From: UBA11524 sp963642705
GTDB taxonomy: Bacteria > Bacillota > Clostridia > Christensenellales > Aristaeellaceae
DNA length: 24,426 nt
Assembly (NCBI GenBank): GCA_963642705.1
Contig: CAVIHU010000030.1
Span: forward strand, 1-24,426
Reading direction: 5' to 3'
A program made the position numbers and the translations under genes. How positions within the stretch are numbered: position 1 is the first letter of the stretch; every line of letters begins with the position of its first letter. The notes under the pieces are model-generated. The model was not told the origin of the DNA and did no database searches. It saw nothing but the letters and a program-made list of their open reading frames with translations. Positions 6,889 to 15,499 of this stretch are shown here, piece after piece.

Positions 6889-8685
6889 ATGAAGCAGATT
6901 ACCTCCGCGCAGCTGCGGGAAATGTTCCAGAAGTTCATGGAATCGAAGGGACATCATCGCATTCCATCCGCCTCCGTCATTCCGGAGAATGACCCCACTG
7001 TCCTCTTCACCACCGCCGGCATGCATCCGCTGGTGCCGTACCTGATGGGCACGCCGCATCCCGCCGGCACGCGCCTGACGGACGTGCAGAAGTGCATCCG
7101 CACCGGCGATATCGATGATGTGGGCGATCCGAGTCACCTGACGTTTTTCGAGATGCTTGGCAACTGGTCGCTGGGCGATTATTTCAAGAAGGAAATGATT
7201 CCGTGGAGCTGGGAATTCCTTACGAGCGAACAGTATCTGGGTCTTGACCCCGATAAGCTGGCGTTCACCGTCTTTGAGGGCGATGAGGACTGCCCGCGCG
7301 ATGAGGAGGCGGCAAACCTCTGGCGCAGCTGCGGCGTGAAGGATGATCACCTGTTCTACCTGCCCAAGGAGCATAACTGGTGGGGGCCTGCCGGTATCAC
7401 GGGTCCGTGCGGTCCGGATACGGAGATGTTCATTATCACCAAGAAGCCCTGCGGCCCGAACTGCTCGCCTGCCTGCCACTGCGGCGCGTATCTGGAAATC
7501 TGGAACGACGTCTTTATGCAGTACAACAAGCAGAAGGACGGCACGTTCATTCCGCTCAGGCAGAAGAATGTCGACACCGGCATGGGGCTGGAGCGCACCA
7601 TCTGCGTGCTGACTGGCAAGAAGACGGTCTACGAGACGGATGCCTTCACCAATATCCTCGCGAAGATCGCCGAGCTGTCCGGCAGGACGTATGAGCAGGA
7701 TGCTGACACGACCAAGGCGTTCCGCATCATTGCCGACCATATGCGCACGTCCACCTTCATCCTCGGCGATGATCGCGGCGTGTCCCCGTCCAACACCGAT
7801 CAGGGCTATATCCTCCGCCGTCTGATCCGCCGCACCGTCCGCTACGGTATGCAGATCGGCATGCCCGACGGCTTCACCGGCGAAGTCGCGCGCGTGATCA
7901 TCGACCAGTACAAGGACGCGTATCCCGAGCTGGCGCGCAACGCCGCATTTGTGCTTGAGCAGCTTGCGCTGGAGGAGAACCGCTTTGCGCGCACCCTCAA
8001 GCAGGGAAACAAGGAGTTCGACAAGGTCGCGACCCGCGCCGCTGACGGCAAAATTGACGGCGAAACCGCATTCCACCTCTACGACACGTTCGGCTTCCCG
8101 ATCGAAATGACGGTTGAGCTGGCAGGCGAGCGCGGTCTGACGGTCGACACCGAAGGCTTCGCGGAGGCGTTCCGCAAGCATCAGGAGCTGAGCCATCAGG
8201 GCGCTGAGCAGAAGTTCAAGGGCGGTCTGGCAGATACGAGCGTCGAAACGGCACGCCTGCACACCGCAACGCATCTGCTGCATGCGGCGCTGCGCAAGGT
8301 GCTGGGCGATGAGGTCGCGCAGAAGGGCTCGAACATCACCGCCGAACGTCTGCGCTTTGACTTCTCCTTCGGTCGCAAGGTGACCAAGGAAGAGCTGGCA
8401 GAGGTCGAAAAGCTCGTCAACGAAGCGATTGCTGCGAATGTGCCGGTCGTCTGCGAGGAAATGACGGTGCCGGAGGCAAAGGCAAAGGGAGCTATCGGTC
8501 TGTTTGAAGCCAAGTACGGCGAGCGCGTCCGCACGTACAAGATGGGCGATTATTCCTTTGAAATCTGCGGCGGTCCTCATGCGCAGACTACGGGTGAGCT
8601 GGGCGGCTTCAAAATTCAGAAGGAGGAAAGCTCCTCCGCAGGCGTGCGCCGGATCAAGGCGGTTATCATGCCGGAAAACAAGTAA
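6889..8685 (+). CDS. alaS: Alanyl-tRNA synthetase, short form lacking the C-terminal domains
   Basis: Charges tRNA-Ala with alanine in the cytoplasm. The 598-residue protein (ATG at 6889 after an AGGGAG site; a GTG at 6859 is in frame but has no such site) contains the class II catalytic core starting at RIPSASVIPENDPTVLFTTA, the GMGLER motif 3, the tRNA-recognition helical part, and the editing domain with its zinc ligands H458 and H462 (HTATH) and C560 and H564 (CGGPH). It ends soon after the editing domain, so the DHHA1 and C-Ala regions of the usual 870-residue enzyme are absent. The stop is followed by a terminator, not by a frameshifted remainder, so the short length looks genuine. Short AlaRS forms are known in some bacteria; whether a second full-length copy exists elsewhere cannot be seen here. 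Confidence 0.93.
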   Translation: MKQITSAQLREMFQKFMESKGHHRIPSASVIPENDPTVLFTTAGMHPLVPYLMGTPHPAGTRLTDVQKCIRTGDIDDVGDPSHLTFFEMLGNWSLGDYFKKEMIPWSWEFLTSEQYLGLDPDKLAFTVFEGDEDCPRDEEAANLWRSCGVKDDHLFYLPKEHNWWGPAGITGPCGPDTEMFIITKKPCGPNCSPACHCGAYLEIWNDVFMQYNKQKDGTFIPLRQKNVDTGMGLERTICVLTGKKTVYETDAFTNILAKIAELSGRTYEQDADTTKAFRIIADHMRTSTFILGDDRGVSPSNTDQGYILRRLIRRTVRYGMQIGMPDGFTGEVARVIIDQYKDAYPELARNAAFVLEQLALEENRFARTLKQGNKEFDKVATRAADGKIDGETAFHLYDTFGFPIEMTVELAGERGLTVDTEGFAEAFRKHQELSHQGAEQKFKGGLADTSVETARLHTATHLLHAALRKVLGDEVAQKGSNITAERLRFDFSFGRKVTKEELAEVEKLVNEAIAANVPVVCEEMTVPEAKAKGAIGLFEAKYGERVRTYKMGDYSFEICGGPHAQTTGELGGFKIQKEESSSAGVRRIKAVIMPENK

Positions 8686-8700
8686 TCACAACGGCCTTTC

Positions 8701-8750
8701 GGAGGCTGTCTCTACAGGACCGTCAGGTCGGGAGAGGCAGCCTCTTCATT
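8701..8750 (+). terminator. Terminator after alaS
   Basis: GAGGCTG (8702-8708) pairs with CAGCCTC (8738-8744), extended by CTCT/AGAG, and is followed by the weak T-rich run TTCATTT. Confidence 0.6.
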
Positions 8751-8773
8751 TGCCTGCAGGCGGGAAGATAAAC

Positions 8774-8802
8774 TTGCGTGAATTCGTTATATGATGTAAA
8801 AT
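8774..8802 (+). promoter_or_regulatory. Promoter of the DUF3298-like gene
   Basis: TTGCGT (8774-8779), 17-base spacer, TAAAAT (8797-8802), 26 bases before the start codon. Confidence 0.6.
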
Positions 8803-8828
8803 AGAGTCACACAAGGAGGACTATGCTG

Positions 8829-10061
8829 ATGAAACGAGCAGTTTCCCTGTTGCTTGCCATGCTGCTGCTGATCGCCGCGATGCAGAATCCGCCCCTTGCG
8901 AAGGCGGAGCAGGGCGGCGTTACCCGAATCGGCGATGCGCCGGAAAAGCCGGCTGAAGGTACGGCTGTCACCCTGACGGATGCGGGATTATCGCTGGGCG
9001 GAAGCAGCGTCCGCTACCCTGCCGTGACGGGCATGACGGATGAAGCGCTTCAGCAGCGCATCAACGACGCCATCCTGGCTGCCGGACAGATTGAAAGCCG
9101 CCTGACCCGCATGACTGCGCTGATGTCCCTGCCGGTCGGCATCGATGTTTCCTACACGGCGACATTGACCGGCGATGTGCTTTCCGTGGCGTTTCTCGCG
9201 GATGGCGCACTGGAGACCGAACGCTCAACGCAGGAGTGGTCGGCTGTGAACATTAACCTGCGCACGGGCGAAAGCATTCCGCTGGATGCGCTTTTTACCG
9301 ACGCGGAGGCTGCAAACGATGCGATCGCCGCCCTGATTGAGAACACGATCGAGCCGGAGCTGAGCGACCATCTGGGCGCGGCGGAGCTGCTGCCGCTGCC
9401 GGACGTGTTCTCGCTCACGGAATACGGCATCACGTTCCATTATCCGATTCAACGGTTTGAAACGCTGGCAGAGCGTGCAGGCACCATCACGATCCTCTGG
9501 AGCGAAATCGCGGACGTGCTCGACCTGTCGGATGACAGCATCCTGACACGGCTGGGCGTGCCGCTGCAAATGGCTTTTCCGTCAGACGCGAAGGAAACGC
9601 TCCGTCAGGTGCTTGCAGACGGTGTATTCCCCGGCATTCCGGCATCGCTCGGCGACCATGTGCAGTCGCTTGTTGACGCGTATGCGCTGCTGAACGACCC
9701 CGATTTGGCGGGCAGTCAGCGGCTGATTGCACTGGAGGACGGCGCATTCCGCGGCGTGTCGCTCCTGACGGACAATCTGACCGACAGCCTCGACAGCAGC
9801 ATCGTGCAGGTCATCCGGACAGAGCGGCTGATGCTCTGCGGATTGATAACAGGACAAACGACACAGGCGGAATGGCGCGAGGCGCTTGGCGAGCCTGACA
9901 GCACAGCATCGGTCGGCGCAGATGATGCCGAATCGCGGCGCATGGTTGCAGGGCAAACGGATTATTATGCGCTGTGGGAGGATGCAACGCTATGCCTGCA
10001 TGCGGATGAAGACGGCGTTTTGAGGATGGTTATGCTGATGCAGGCGGAGAATCAGCATTAA
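8829..10061 (+). CDS. Secreted protein with DUF4163/DUF3298 (RsiV-like) domain
   Basis: The 410-residue product begins with a cleavable signal peptide (MKRAVSLLLAML..., likely cut after AKA near residue 26). The ATG at 8829 is preferred over 8823 because AAGGAGG then sits 9 bases upstream. Residues about 60-235 have the DUF4163 plus DUF3298 layout: an N-terminal beta segment, WSAVNINLRTGESIPLDALF, then a helical part and YGITFHYPIQRFE. This fold occurs in PdaC and in the anti-sigma factor RsiV, but no catalytic deacetylase domain and no transmembrane segment are present. The C-terminal 170 residues are not recognised. It appears to be a single-gene unit; the role may be in the cell envelope, which is inference only. 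Confidence 0.8.
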   Translation: MKRAVSLLLAMLLLIAAMQNPPLAKAEQGGVTRIGDAPEKPAEGTAVTLTDAGLSLGGSSVRYPAVTGMTDEALQQRINDAILAAGQIESRLTRMTALMSLPVGIDVSYTATLTGDVLSVAFLADGALETERSTQEWSAVNINLRTGESIPLDALFTDAEAANDAIAALIENTIEPELSDHLGAAELLPLPDVFSLTEYGITFHYPIQRFETLAERAGTITILWSEIADVLDLSDDSILTRLGVPLQMAFPSDAKETLRQVLADGVFPGIPASLGDHVQSLVDAYALLNDPDLAGSQRLIALEDGAFRGVSLLTDNLTDSLDSSIVQVIRTERLMLCGLITGQTTQAEWREALGEPDSTASVGADDAESRRMVAGQTDYYALWEDATLCLHADEDGVLRMVMLMQAENQH

Positions 10062-10351
10062 GGCGTTTTTCCGGTTGTGGATTTTGTCCGTTTTCGCCCC
10101 TTTTGCACCTGCGCGGCTTCATTTCTATTCTGTAGGTGAGGTGACAGAGCGCATTCGATTTCTGCAATCGTATCTGCTGCAAAATTCACGATTCATCGTA
10201 CCACCTCGTTTGTGCGGTATTGCCCTGAGCTTGAGAAAATGGACTGTAAAGCAGTCCGAAAAGAAAGCAGACGAAATTCCTGCAAAAATACAGATGTTCG
10301 TTTGACATTTATCGATTTATCGAAGGCATAGAGAACCATTAGGAGGACAGA
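10062..10351. other. 290-base gap before ftsK with a candidate promoter
   Basis: No credible gene is seen. A small perfect hairpin (GGACTG-taaag-CAGTCC) lies at 10241-10257 without a clear T-run. TTGACA at 10302-10307 is a good -35 box, but the -10 region 17-18 bases on (GGCATAG) is weak. An AGGAGG site at about 10341 precedes the ftsK start. Confidence 0.5.
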
Positions 10352-13300
10352 ATGGCGCAAAACAAAAAATCCACCTCATCCCATAAGGGCGGCGGAACAA
10401 AACGAAAGGCAATGCCTCGCTATGAGGCGGATTCGCTGGCGGCGTACCTGATGATCGGGATTCTGCTGCTGGCAACCGGCATCCTGACGCTGCTGGGCGC
10501 AGGCTTCGGGCTGCAACACGATGTGTTCCGCTACCTGACGCAGTTCTCGTCCTCCATGTTCGGCTCGATGACGTTGCTGATGACGTTCGCGCTGATTGCC
10601 GGCGGCATCCTGATGCTGATTCTGACAACACGCAAGGTGACGAAGCGCTATGTTGTCTGCTACGCGATTCTTGTCGTGCTGCTGTGCGGTTTCCTGACGC
10701 TGATGACCTTCGTCAGCACGAATGAAGGGCAGCTCTGTCTGCCGGATTATATCAAGGCGATTGAAGGCTCGGACAGCTTCGGCGGCATGATGTCGCGGAG
10801 CATGACCTACGGCATGAAGGGACAGGGCGGCGGCATGGTCGGCATGCTGCTGGCGTGGCCGCTGTGGAAGTACCTCGACAGCACGCTCGGCACGATTGTG
10901 CTGGGTCTTTTGATTGCGGTGGACGTGCTGGCTGGCTGCTGGCCGCTCGTCAAACGGCTGAAGGAAGCATTGAATGAGCGGCTGGAGCTGGCGCACGAGA
11001 GGCAGGAGGAGCGCGCGGAACGTGCTGCCGAGGAGGCGGCGCGTCAGCAGCAGCTTGCGGCGCAGGTGCAGCAGCCCTGTCATAGCGGATACACGCAGGG
11101 CGGTCCGTCTCCTTATGCCCGTCCCGGTACAACAAGGCAGCCGGTTGCCGGAAGTCCGGTTGCCGGGAATCCGGTTGTCGGGAATCCGGCTCAGCAGAGC
11201 ATACAGAACCCGTATCAGCGGCCGCCGCAGGCGAATCAGCCTGTGAAGCCGGAAATGCAGGGACAGCCGATTCCATCCGTGCAGAGCCGCAGGAATGCCA
11301 ATATCGGCTTCGCGCCGACAGCAGAGGAGCTCGGTCAGACGAGCGTCGCGGAAGGCTGGACAACGCCGCGCCGCCGTTCTGCGTGGAGCAGCACGGGCGA
11401 TTTGCAGACAACGGCGCCGCAGAGCAATACAGCGCAGAATCAGACGTTTACGGATACGAAGACCGTTGAGCCGCCGAATATCGACCCCTATGAGCTGCCG
11501 AAGAGCAATGCGGATACCGGTCTCGGTGCCCCTGCACAGTATACGTGGAATGACATGCCTGTACAGGCGACACAGCAAACAACGCCGATTCAGCAGACAA
11601 TGCCTGATCAGGTGACACCTGTTCAGGCAATGCCTGTTCAGGGGATGCCTGATCAGCCGGAAATGCCATTGCAGGCGCAGCCATCGGCGGAGGATCTCGA
11701 GGATGAACCGGAATTTCCGGAGTCGCTTGATGACCGTCCACCGTGGGAGGAGCCGGAGGATACGCCCAGGGAGGTCGTGTCGCCCGTGCTGACGCAGCCG
11801 CGTCCGGAAGGCGCGTGGCAGCCCGAATTGAAGCTGCCGCAGGAGAAGCCGACGGGTATGCGGAGCGTTCCCGAAACGCTGCAGAAGCCGGATTTCACGC
11901 CGCCGTCTGCCAAGCAGGGCATCATGGTCGCCAAGCCGACTGCCGAGGCACCGTCCGGCGGTCCGAGCGCGACGGGCGCATCCGCCATGTCCACCTACAA
12001 CCCCGAAATCCCCTACACGTATCCGCCGGTCATCCTCCTGCGCGACCCGCCGCAGCAGCAGGGCATCAGCGAGGAGGAGGACATCATGCGCACCCAGCGG
12101 CTTGAGGAGACGCTCAAGTCCTTCCGTATTCCGGCAAAGGTGCGCCACATCACGCACGGACCGGCGATTTCGCGCTTTGAGCTGGAAATTGCGCCGGGCA
12201 TCAAGGTCTCTAAGGTCACGAACCTCAACCACAATATCGCCATGAACATGGCTGTCAAGTCCGTCCGCATCGAGGCGCCCATTCCCGGAAAGGCGCTTGT
12301 CGGCGTTGAGGTGCCTAACAGCGTGCGCACGACCGTCACGCTCAAGGAGGTTCTGCAGTCGGAGGCGATGCACAAGGCGAAGGGACGTCTGAGCGTCGCG
12401 CTCGGCAAGGACATCGCCGGCGTGCCGATTCTCTGCGATCTCGCAAAAATGCCTCATCTGCTGATTGCCGGTGCGACCGGTTCAGGCAAATCCGTGTGCA
12501 TCAACACCATCATCAACTCGCTGCTGTACCGCTGCTCCCCCAAGGAAGTCCGTATGATTCTCGTTGACCCGAAGGTGGTCGAATTGCAGTGCTACAACGG
12601 CATTCCGCACCTGCTGATTCCCGTCGTGTCCGACCCGCATAAGGCCAGCGGCGCGCTGGGCTGGGCGGTCGGCGAGATGATGAACCGTTACACGCTGTTC
12701 CGGGAAAAAGGCGTCCGCGCCATTGACGGCTACAACGAATCGCTCGATGAGGACGAGGAGCCGCTGCCGCGCATCGTCATCGTGATCGACGAGCTGGCCG
12801 ACCTGATGATGACGTGCAAGAAGGAAGTCGAAGAGCGCATCTGCCGCCTGGCGCAGCTCGCGCGTGCCGCCGGTATTCATCTGGTTGTCGCAACGCAGCG
12901 CCCGTCCGTGGATGTCATCACCGGTCTGATTAAGGCGAACATCCCAAGCCGAATCGCGTTTAAGGTCTCCTCGAATGTCGATAGCCGCACCATCCTCGAC
13001 CGCAACGGCGCCGAGCAGCTGCTGGGCTACGGCGACATGCTGTACATGCCGATGGGCGAATTCACGCCGATACGCGTGCAGGGCTGCTTCCTGACGGACG
13101 ATGAGGTCAACGGCATTACCGACTTCATCCGCCAGTATTCGCCCGCCAACTACGACGATTCCGTGCTGGATGAGATGGAGCGCCTTGAGAACGTCGGCAA
13201 CGACGGCGATGATGACGATCCCGATGCCAATTCGACCGTGGATGAATACTCCGCGTCTGACCGCGACCTGTTCTCGCAGTGCGTAGAGATGGCGGTGCGC

Positions 13301-13486
13301 GACCGCGAGGTTTCGACCAGCCTGATTCAGCGCCGATTGAAGCTCGGCTACGCGCGCGCAGGACGCCTTGTCGATGAAATGGAGCAGCGTGGGATTATCT
13401 CCGCCAAGGACGGCGCAAAGCCTCGGCGGTGCCTGATTTCGCTGGAGCAGTATGAAGCGATGAAGGCAAGCGGGGAATTGAAGTGA
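10352..13486 (+). CDS. ftsK: DNA translocase FtsK/SpoIIIE
   Basis: A septum-bound motor that pumps chromosomal DNA during division or sporulation. The 1044-residue protein has four predicted transmembrane helices (about 28-52, 66-92, 99-122, 154-185), a long proline- and glutamine-rich linker (about 210-560), an alpha/beta RecA-like motor with Walker A GATGSGKS (707-714) and Walker B IVIVIDELADL around D813, and a C-terminal gamma winged-helix domain (about 967-1035, SLIQRRLKLGYARAGRLVDE) for reading polar DNA sequences. The linker has a 15-bp triplicate (11141-11185, coding VAGxP) and imperfect MPxQ repeats (about 11600-11666). Sequence alone cannot settle whether it works as FtsK or SpoIIIE. 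An AGGAGG site supports the start. Confidence 0.95.
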   Translation: MAQNKKSTSSHKGGGTKRKAMPRYEADSLAAYLMIGILLLATGILTLLGAGFGLQHDVFRYLTQFSSSMFGSMTLLMTFALIAGGILMLILTTRKVTKRYVVCYAILVVLLCGFLTLMTFVSTNEGQLCLPDYIKAIEGSDSFGGMMSRSMTYGMKGQGGGMVGMLLAWPLWKYLDSTLGTIVLGLLIAVDVLAGCWPLVKRLKEALNERLELAHERQEERAERAAEEAARQQQLAAQVQQPCHSGYTQGGPSPYARPGTTRQPVAGSPVAGNPVVGNPAQQSIQNPYQRPPQANQPVKPEMQGQPIPSVQSRRNANIGFAPTAEELGQTSVAEGWTTPRRRSAWSSTGDLQTTAPQSNTAQNQTFTDTKTVEPPNIDPYELPKSNADTGLGAPAQYTWNDMPVQATQQTTPIQQTMPDQVTPVQAMPVQGMPDQPEMPLQAQPSAEDLEDEPEFPESLDDRPPWEEPEDTPREVVSPVLTQPRPEGAWQPELKLPQEKPTGMRSVPETLQKPDFTPPSAKQGIMVAKPTAEAPSGGPSATGASAMSTYNPEIPYTYPPVILLRDPPQQQGISEEEDIMRTQRLEETLKSFRIPAKVRHITHGPAISRFELEIAPGIKVSKVTNLNHNIAMNMAVKSVRIEAPIPGKALVGVEVPNSVRTTVTLKEVLQSEAMHKAKGRLSVALGKDIAGVPILCDLAKMPHLLIAGATGSGKSVCINTIINSLLYRCSPKEVRMILVDPKVVELQCYNGIPHLLIPVVSDPHKASGALGWAVGEMMNRYTLFREKGVRAIDGYNESLDEDEEPLPRIVIVIDELADLMMTCKKEVEERICRLAQLARAAGIHLVVATQRPSVDVITGLIKANIPSRIAFKVSSNVDSRTILDRNGAEQLLGYGDMLYMPMGEFTPIRVQGCFLTDDEVNGITDFIRQYSPANYDDSVLDEMERLENVGNDGDDDDPDANSTVDEYSASDRDLFSQCVEMAVRDREVSTSLIQRRLKLGYARAGRLVDEMEQRGIISAKDGAKPRRCLISLEQYEAMKASGELK

Positions 13487-13561
13487 GCTTATGGCAGTCA
13501 CGTGCTTCAATTCCTTCGCGAAATCGTTGATGAATTGACCGGCAGGGGTTTGCTGCTGTAG

Positions 13562-13659
13562 AGGCGGGCAGGGGCTTTCCGATCGCCCCTGCGCCCTTCG
13601 GATTCACGCTTCAGGCATGGTGCCGAAAGTGGGTCAGGGAAGGCGGGCGGAAAGCCCCC
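13562..13659. repeat. Intergenic GC-rich hairpin repeat
   Basis: CAGGGGC and GCCCCTG (13569-13591) form a perfect 7-bp stem around TTTCCGATC. GGGGCTTTCCG at 13571-13581 also has an exact inverted copy, CGGAAAGCCCC, at 13648-13658. The core resembles the repeats at 17268-17282, 17343-17357 and 17487-17513. The rest of the gap 13487-13731 holds no gene, only a weak TTGACT at 13660 and the AAGGAGG site of the next gene. Confidence 0.65.
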
Positions 13660-13731
13660 TTGACTGCTCCGCAGGACAAAATTCATGAAAAAACACCCTG
13701 CCAATCACCCCAAAATAAGGAGGCGAACATC

Positions 13732-14826
13732 ATGGGATATCTTCCCGAGTACCTCTCCTGGCGAGGAGATTTGTCCTTTTCGCTGTCGCCGCTGTGCGAT
13801 ATCGACCTCCTCGTGTTCGCGGTCGCGGTGTACCTTGACCTGCCGCGGGAAGGGATCATGCGTGCCTGCGCCGAAAAGGCGGATCGCGGCAGGAATACGG
13901 ATCATTTCCATGATGAATGCTGTCTTCTGATGGCACAGCTCGGGCAGTCCGAGCGCTTTGGCAATTTGGCGGTGCGCGACGCCGTGTCCATCCTGAATGA
14001 TGAGGTGCAGTTCGCCGCGATGACCATCGATCTGCCGGACGACACGCATGTTGTTGCCTTCCGCGGCACGGACGGCAGCGAAACCGGCTGGCGCGAGGAT
14101 TTTGCCATGTCGTTTGAAAGCCCCGTTCCGGCGCAGGCAGCCGCGCAGGCATATCTGACGCGCCATTTGCAGGAGGATAAAGGCGATTTCCTCGTGACGG
14201 GTCACAGCAAGGGCGGCAATCTCGCTGTATACGCGGCAGCGCATACGCCGGCGGAGCTTCAGCCGCGCCTGAAGCGCATCGTCAGCTTCGATGGCCCCGG
14301 CGTGGATGACGATACGGCGGCATCCGCCGGGTATGAAGCCGTCACGGAGCGCATCATCGCCTATGTGCCGCAGTTCGCGGTTGTCGGGCTGCTGCTCGCG
14401 GCGCACCCGGTTCACCGTGTTGTCCAGTCGTCGAACCTCGGCATCATGCAGCACGACCCGTTTTCGTGGGAGCTGCTGGGGCGTGATTTCTGCTATGCGG
14501 AAGGGCTGGACAAGCGCAGCATGCTGGTGAATCAGACGGTGCACCAGTGGCTGGCGCAGTGCTCAAAGGAGCAGCGGCGGCAGTTCGTTGACGGCATTTT
14601 CACGCTGCTGGCGACAACGAAGCGCGTCAGCCTGAAGGACGTGATCAGGGATATTCCCGGCAGCCTTACCGCAGTGTTTCAGGCGGATAAGGAATCGGCA
14701 AAGATGGTTGCCGTGCTGCTCGGCAAGCTGGCAGCCATCGGCGCGGAAAATACGCTGGACATGATTCGGCAAAATCATCAGCCTTCTCGGGAGGCAGTGC
14801 CAAATAAGCAGGAGGGAGAGATTTAA
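13732..14826 (+). CDS. Mbeg1-like alpha/beta hydrolase (DUF2974)
   Basis: A 364-residue lipase-like protein of the Mbeg1/DUF2974 family. The N-terminus YLSWRGDLSFSLSPLCDIDLL is the family's opening motif (YL-WRGDL...VD). Then come FRGTDGSETGWREDFAMSF, the nucleophile elbow GHSKGGN with S159, and FDGPGVD. The ATG at 13732 is chosen because AAGGAGG lies about 10 bases upstream; a longer in-frame start at 13660 lies in the repeat region and lacks a site. The natural substrate of the family is not settled. The UPF0340 gene starts one base after this stop codon, so the two are co-translated. Confidence 0.85.
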   Translation: MGYLPEYLSWRGDLSFSLSPLCDIDLLVFAVAVYLDLPREGIMRACAEKADRGRNTDHFHDECCLLMAQLGQSERFGNLAVRDAVSILNDEVQFAAMTIDLPDDTHVVAFRGTDGSETGWREDFAMSFESPVPAQAAAQAYLTRHLQEDKGDFLVTGHSKGGNLAVYAAAHTPAELQPRLKRIVSFDGPGVDDDTAASAGYEAVTERIIAYVPQFAVVGLLLAAHPVHRVVQSSNLGIMQHDPFSWELLGRDFCYAEGLDKRSMLVNQTVHQWLAQCSKEQRRQFVDGIFTLLATTKRVSLKDVIRDIPGSLTAVFQADKESAKMVAVLLGKLAAIGAENTLDMIRQNHQPSREAVPNKQEGEI

Positions 14827-14827
14827 T

Positions 14828-15394
14828 ATGAATGAGCAGGAAAAGGAAGAGCTGCGCGTGGAGATCAACCGGATTCTCGATGAGGCGGTTGGCGCGCTGA
14901 TGGACGCAGGACACCTCGAGACAGGGAACGTCATTGTGCTGGGCTGCTCGACAAGTGAGATTGTCGGCGCGCGCATCGGCAAGGGCAGCGTACCGGAGCT
15001 GGGCGAAATGGTGGCGGACGCGATGCTGAACGCGTGCAGCAGCCGCGGCTTCCACGCGGCGTTCCAGTGCTGTGAGCACCTGAACCGCGGCATTGTGCTG
15101 GAGCTGCCGGTGCTCAAGGCGCTGAACCTGACGCAGGTGCGTGCCATACCGCAGCCCAAAGCAGGCGGCAGTGTCCCTGCGGCGGCATGGAAGCGCATGA
15201 ACAGGCCTGCGCTGGCAGTCAGCATTCAGGCGGATGCGGCGATTGACATCGGCGATACGCTTGTCGGCATGCACATCCGTCCGGTTGCCGTGCCGCTGCG
15301 CATCTCCACCAATCATGTCGGTCATGCAAATCTCGTCATGGCCTACTCGCGTTTGCCCTACATCGGCGGCGCAAGGGCGGTTTACACCGAATAA
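14828..15394 (+). CDS. UPF0340 / TIGR01440 family protein (YwlG-like)
   Basis: A 188-residue protein of the conserved DUF436 family of unknown function. The family blocks are all present: VLGCSTSEIVGARIG, FQCCEHLNRGIV, the GGS segment, ADAAIDIGDTLVGMHIRPVA and the C-terminal YIGGARAVY. Its length is close to that of YwlG. The start follows the previous stop (TAA-T-ATG), with the GGAGGGAG ribosome site inside the upstream gene, so expression probably depends on the hydrolase transcript. No enzymatic activity can be assigned. Confidence 0.92.
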   Translation: MNEQEKEELRVEINRILDEAVGALMDAGHLETGNVIVLGCSTSEIVGARIGKGSVPELGEMVADAMLNACSSRGFHAAFQCCEHLNRGIVLELPVLKALNLTQVRAIPQPKAGGSVPAAAWKRMNRPALAVSIQADAAIDIGDTLVGMHIRPVAVPLRISTNHVGHANLVMAYSRLPYIGGARAVYTE

Positions 15395-15401
15395 ACAGAT
15401 A

Positions 15402-15478
15402 CAAAAAAGAGGCAGCCTGCACGCTGATATGCTCCGTCATGAGGACAGGGAGCGGTTCACGCGGCAGACTGCCTTTTT
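15402..15478. terminator. Bidirectional terminator between converging genes
   Basis: GGCAGCCTGC (15411-15420) pairs with GCAGACTGCC (15464-15473) with one mismatch, with an inner GCTCC/GGAGC stem. A-run before (15403-15408) and T-run after (15474-15478) give a U-tract on both strands, ending the UPF0340 and isomerase transcripts. Confidence 0.85.
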
Positions 15479-15499
15479 CATTGGTCGATGAGCGTTCAG

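Noticed and set aside
10185..10215. AGGTGGTACGATG on the minus strand, resembling a T-box core
   Set aside because: No minus-strand gene lies downstream, and the specifier stem and terminator are missing. alaS itself has too short a leader for a T-box.
10075..10305. A 76-codon plus-strand frame between the DUF3298-like gene and ftsK
   Set aside because: No ribosome site, no recognisable domain, AT-rich intergenic composition, and it spans the hairpin at 10241 and nearly reaches the ftsK promoter.
10376..12457. A 693-codon minus-strand frame opposite ftsK (and a 571-codon frame opposite alaS at 6865-8580)
   Set aside because: Both are antisense to conserved genes and have Arg/Leu/His-rich compositions typical of codon-bias shadows.
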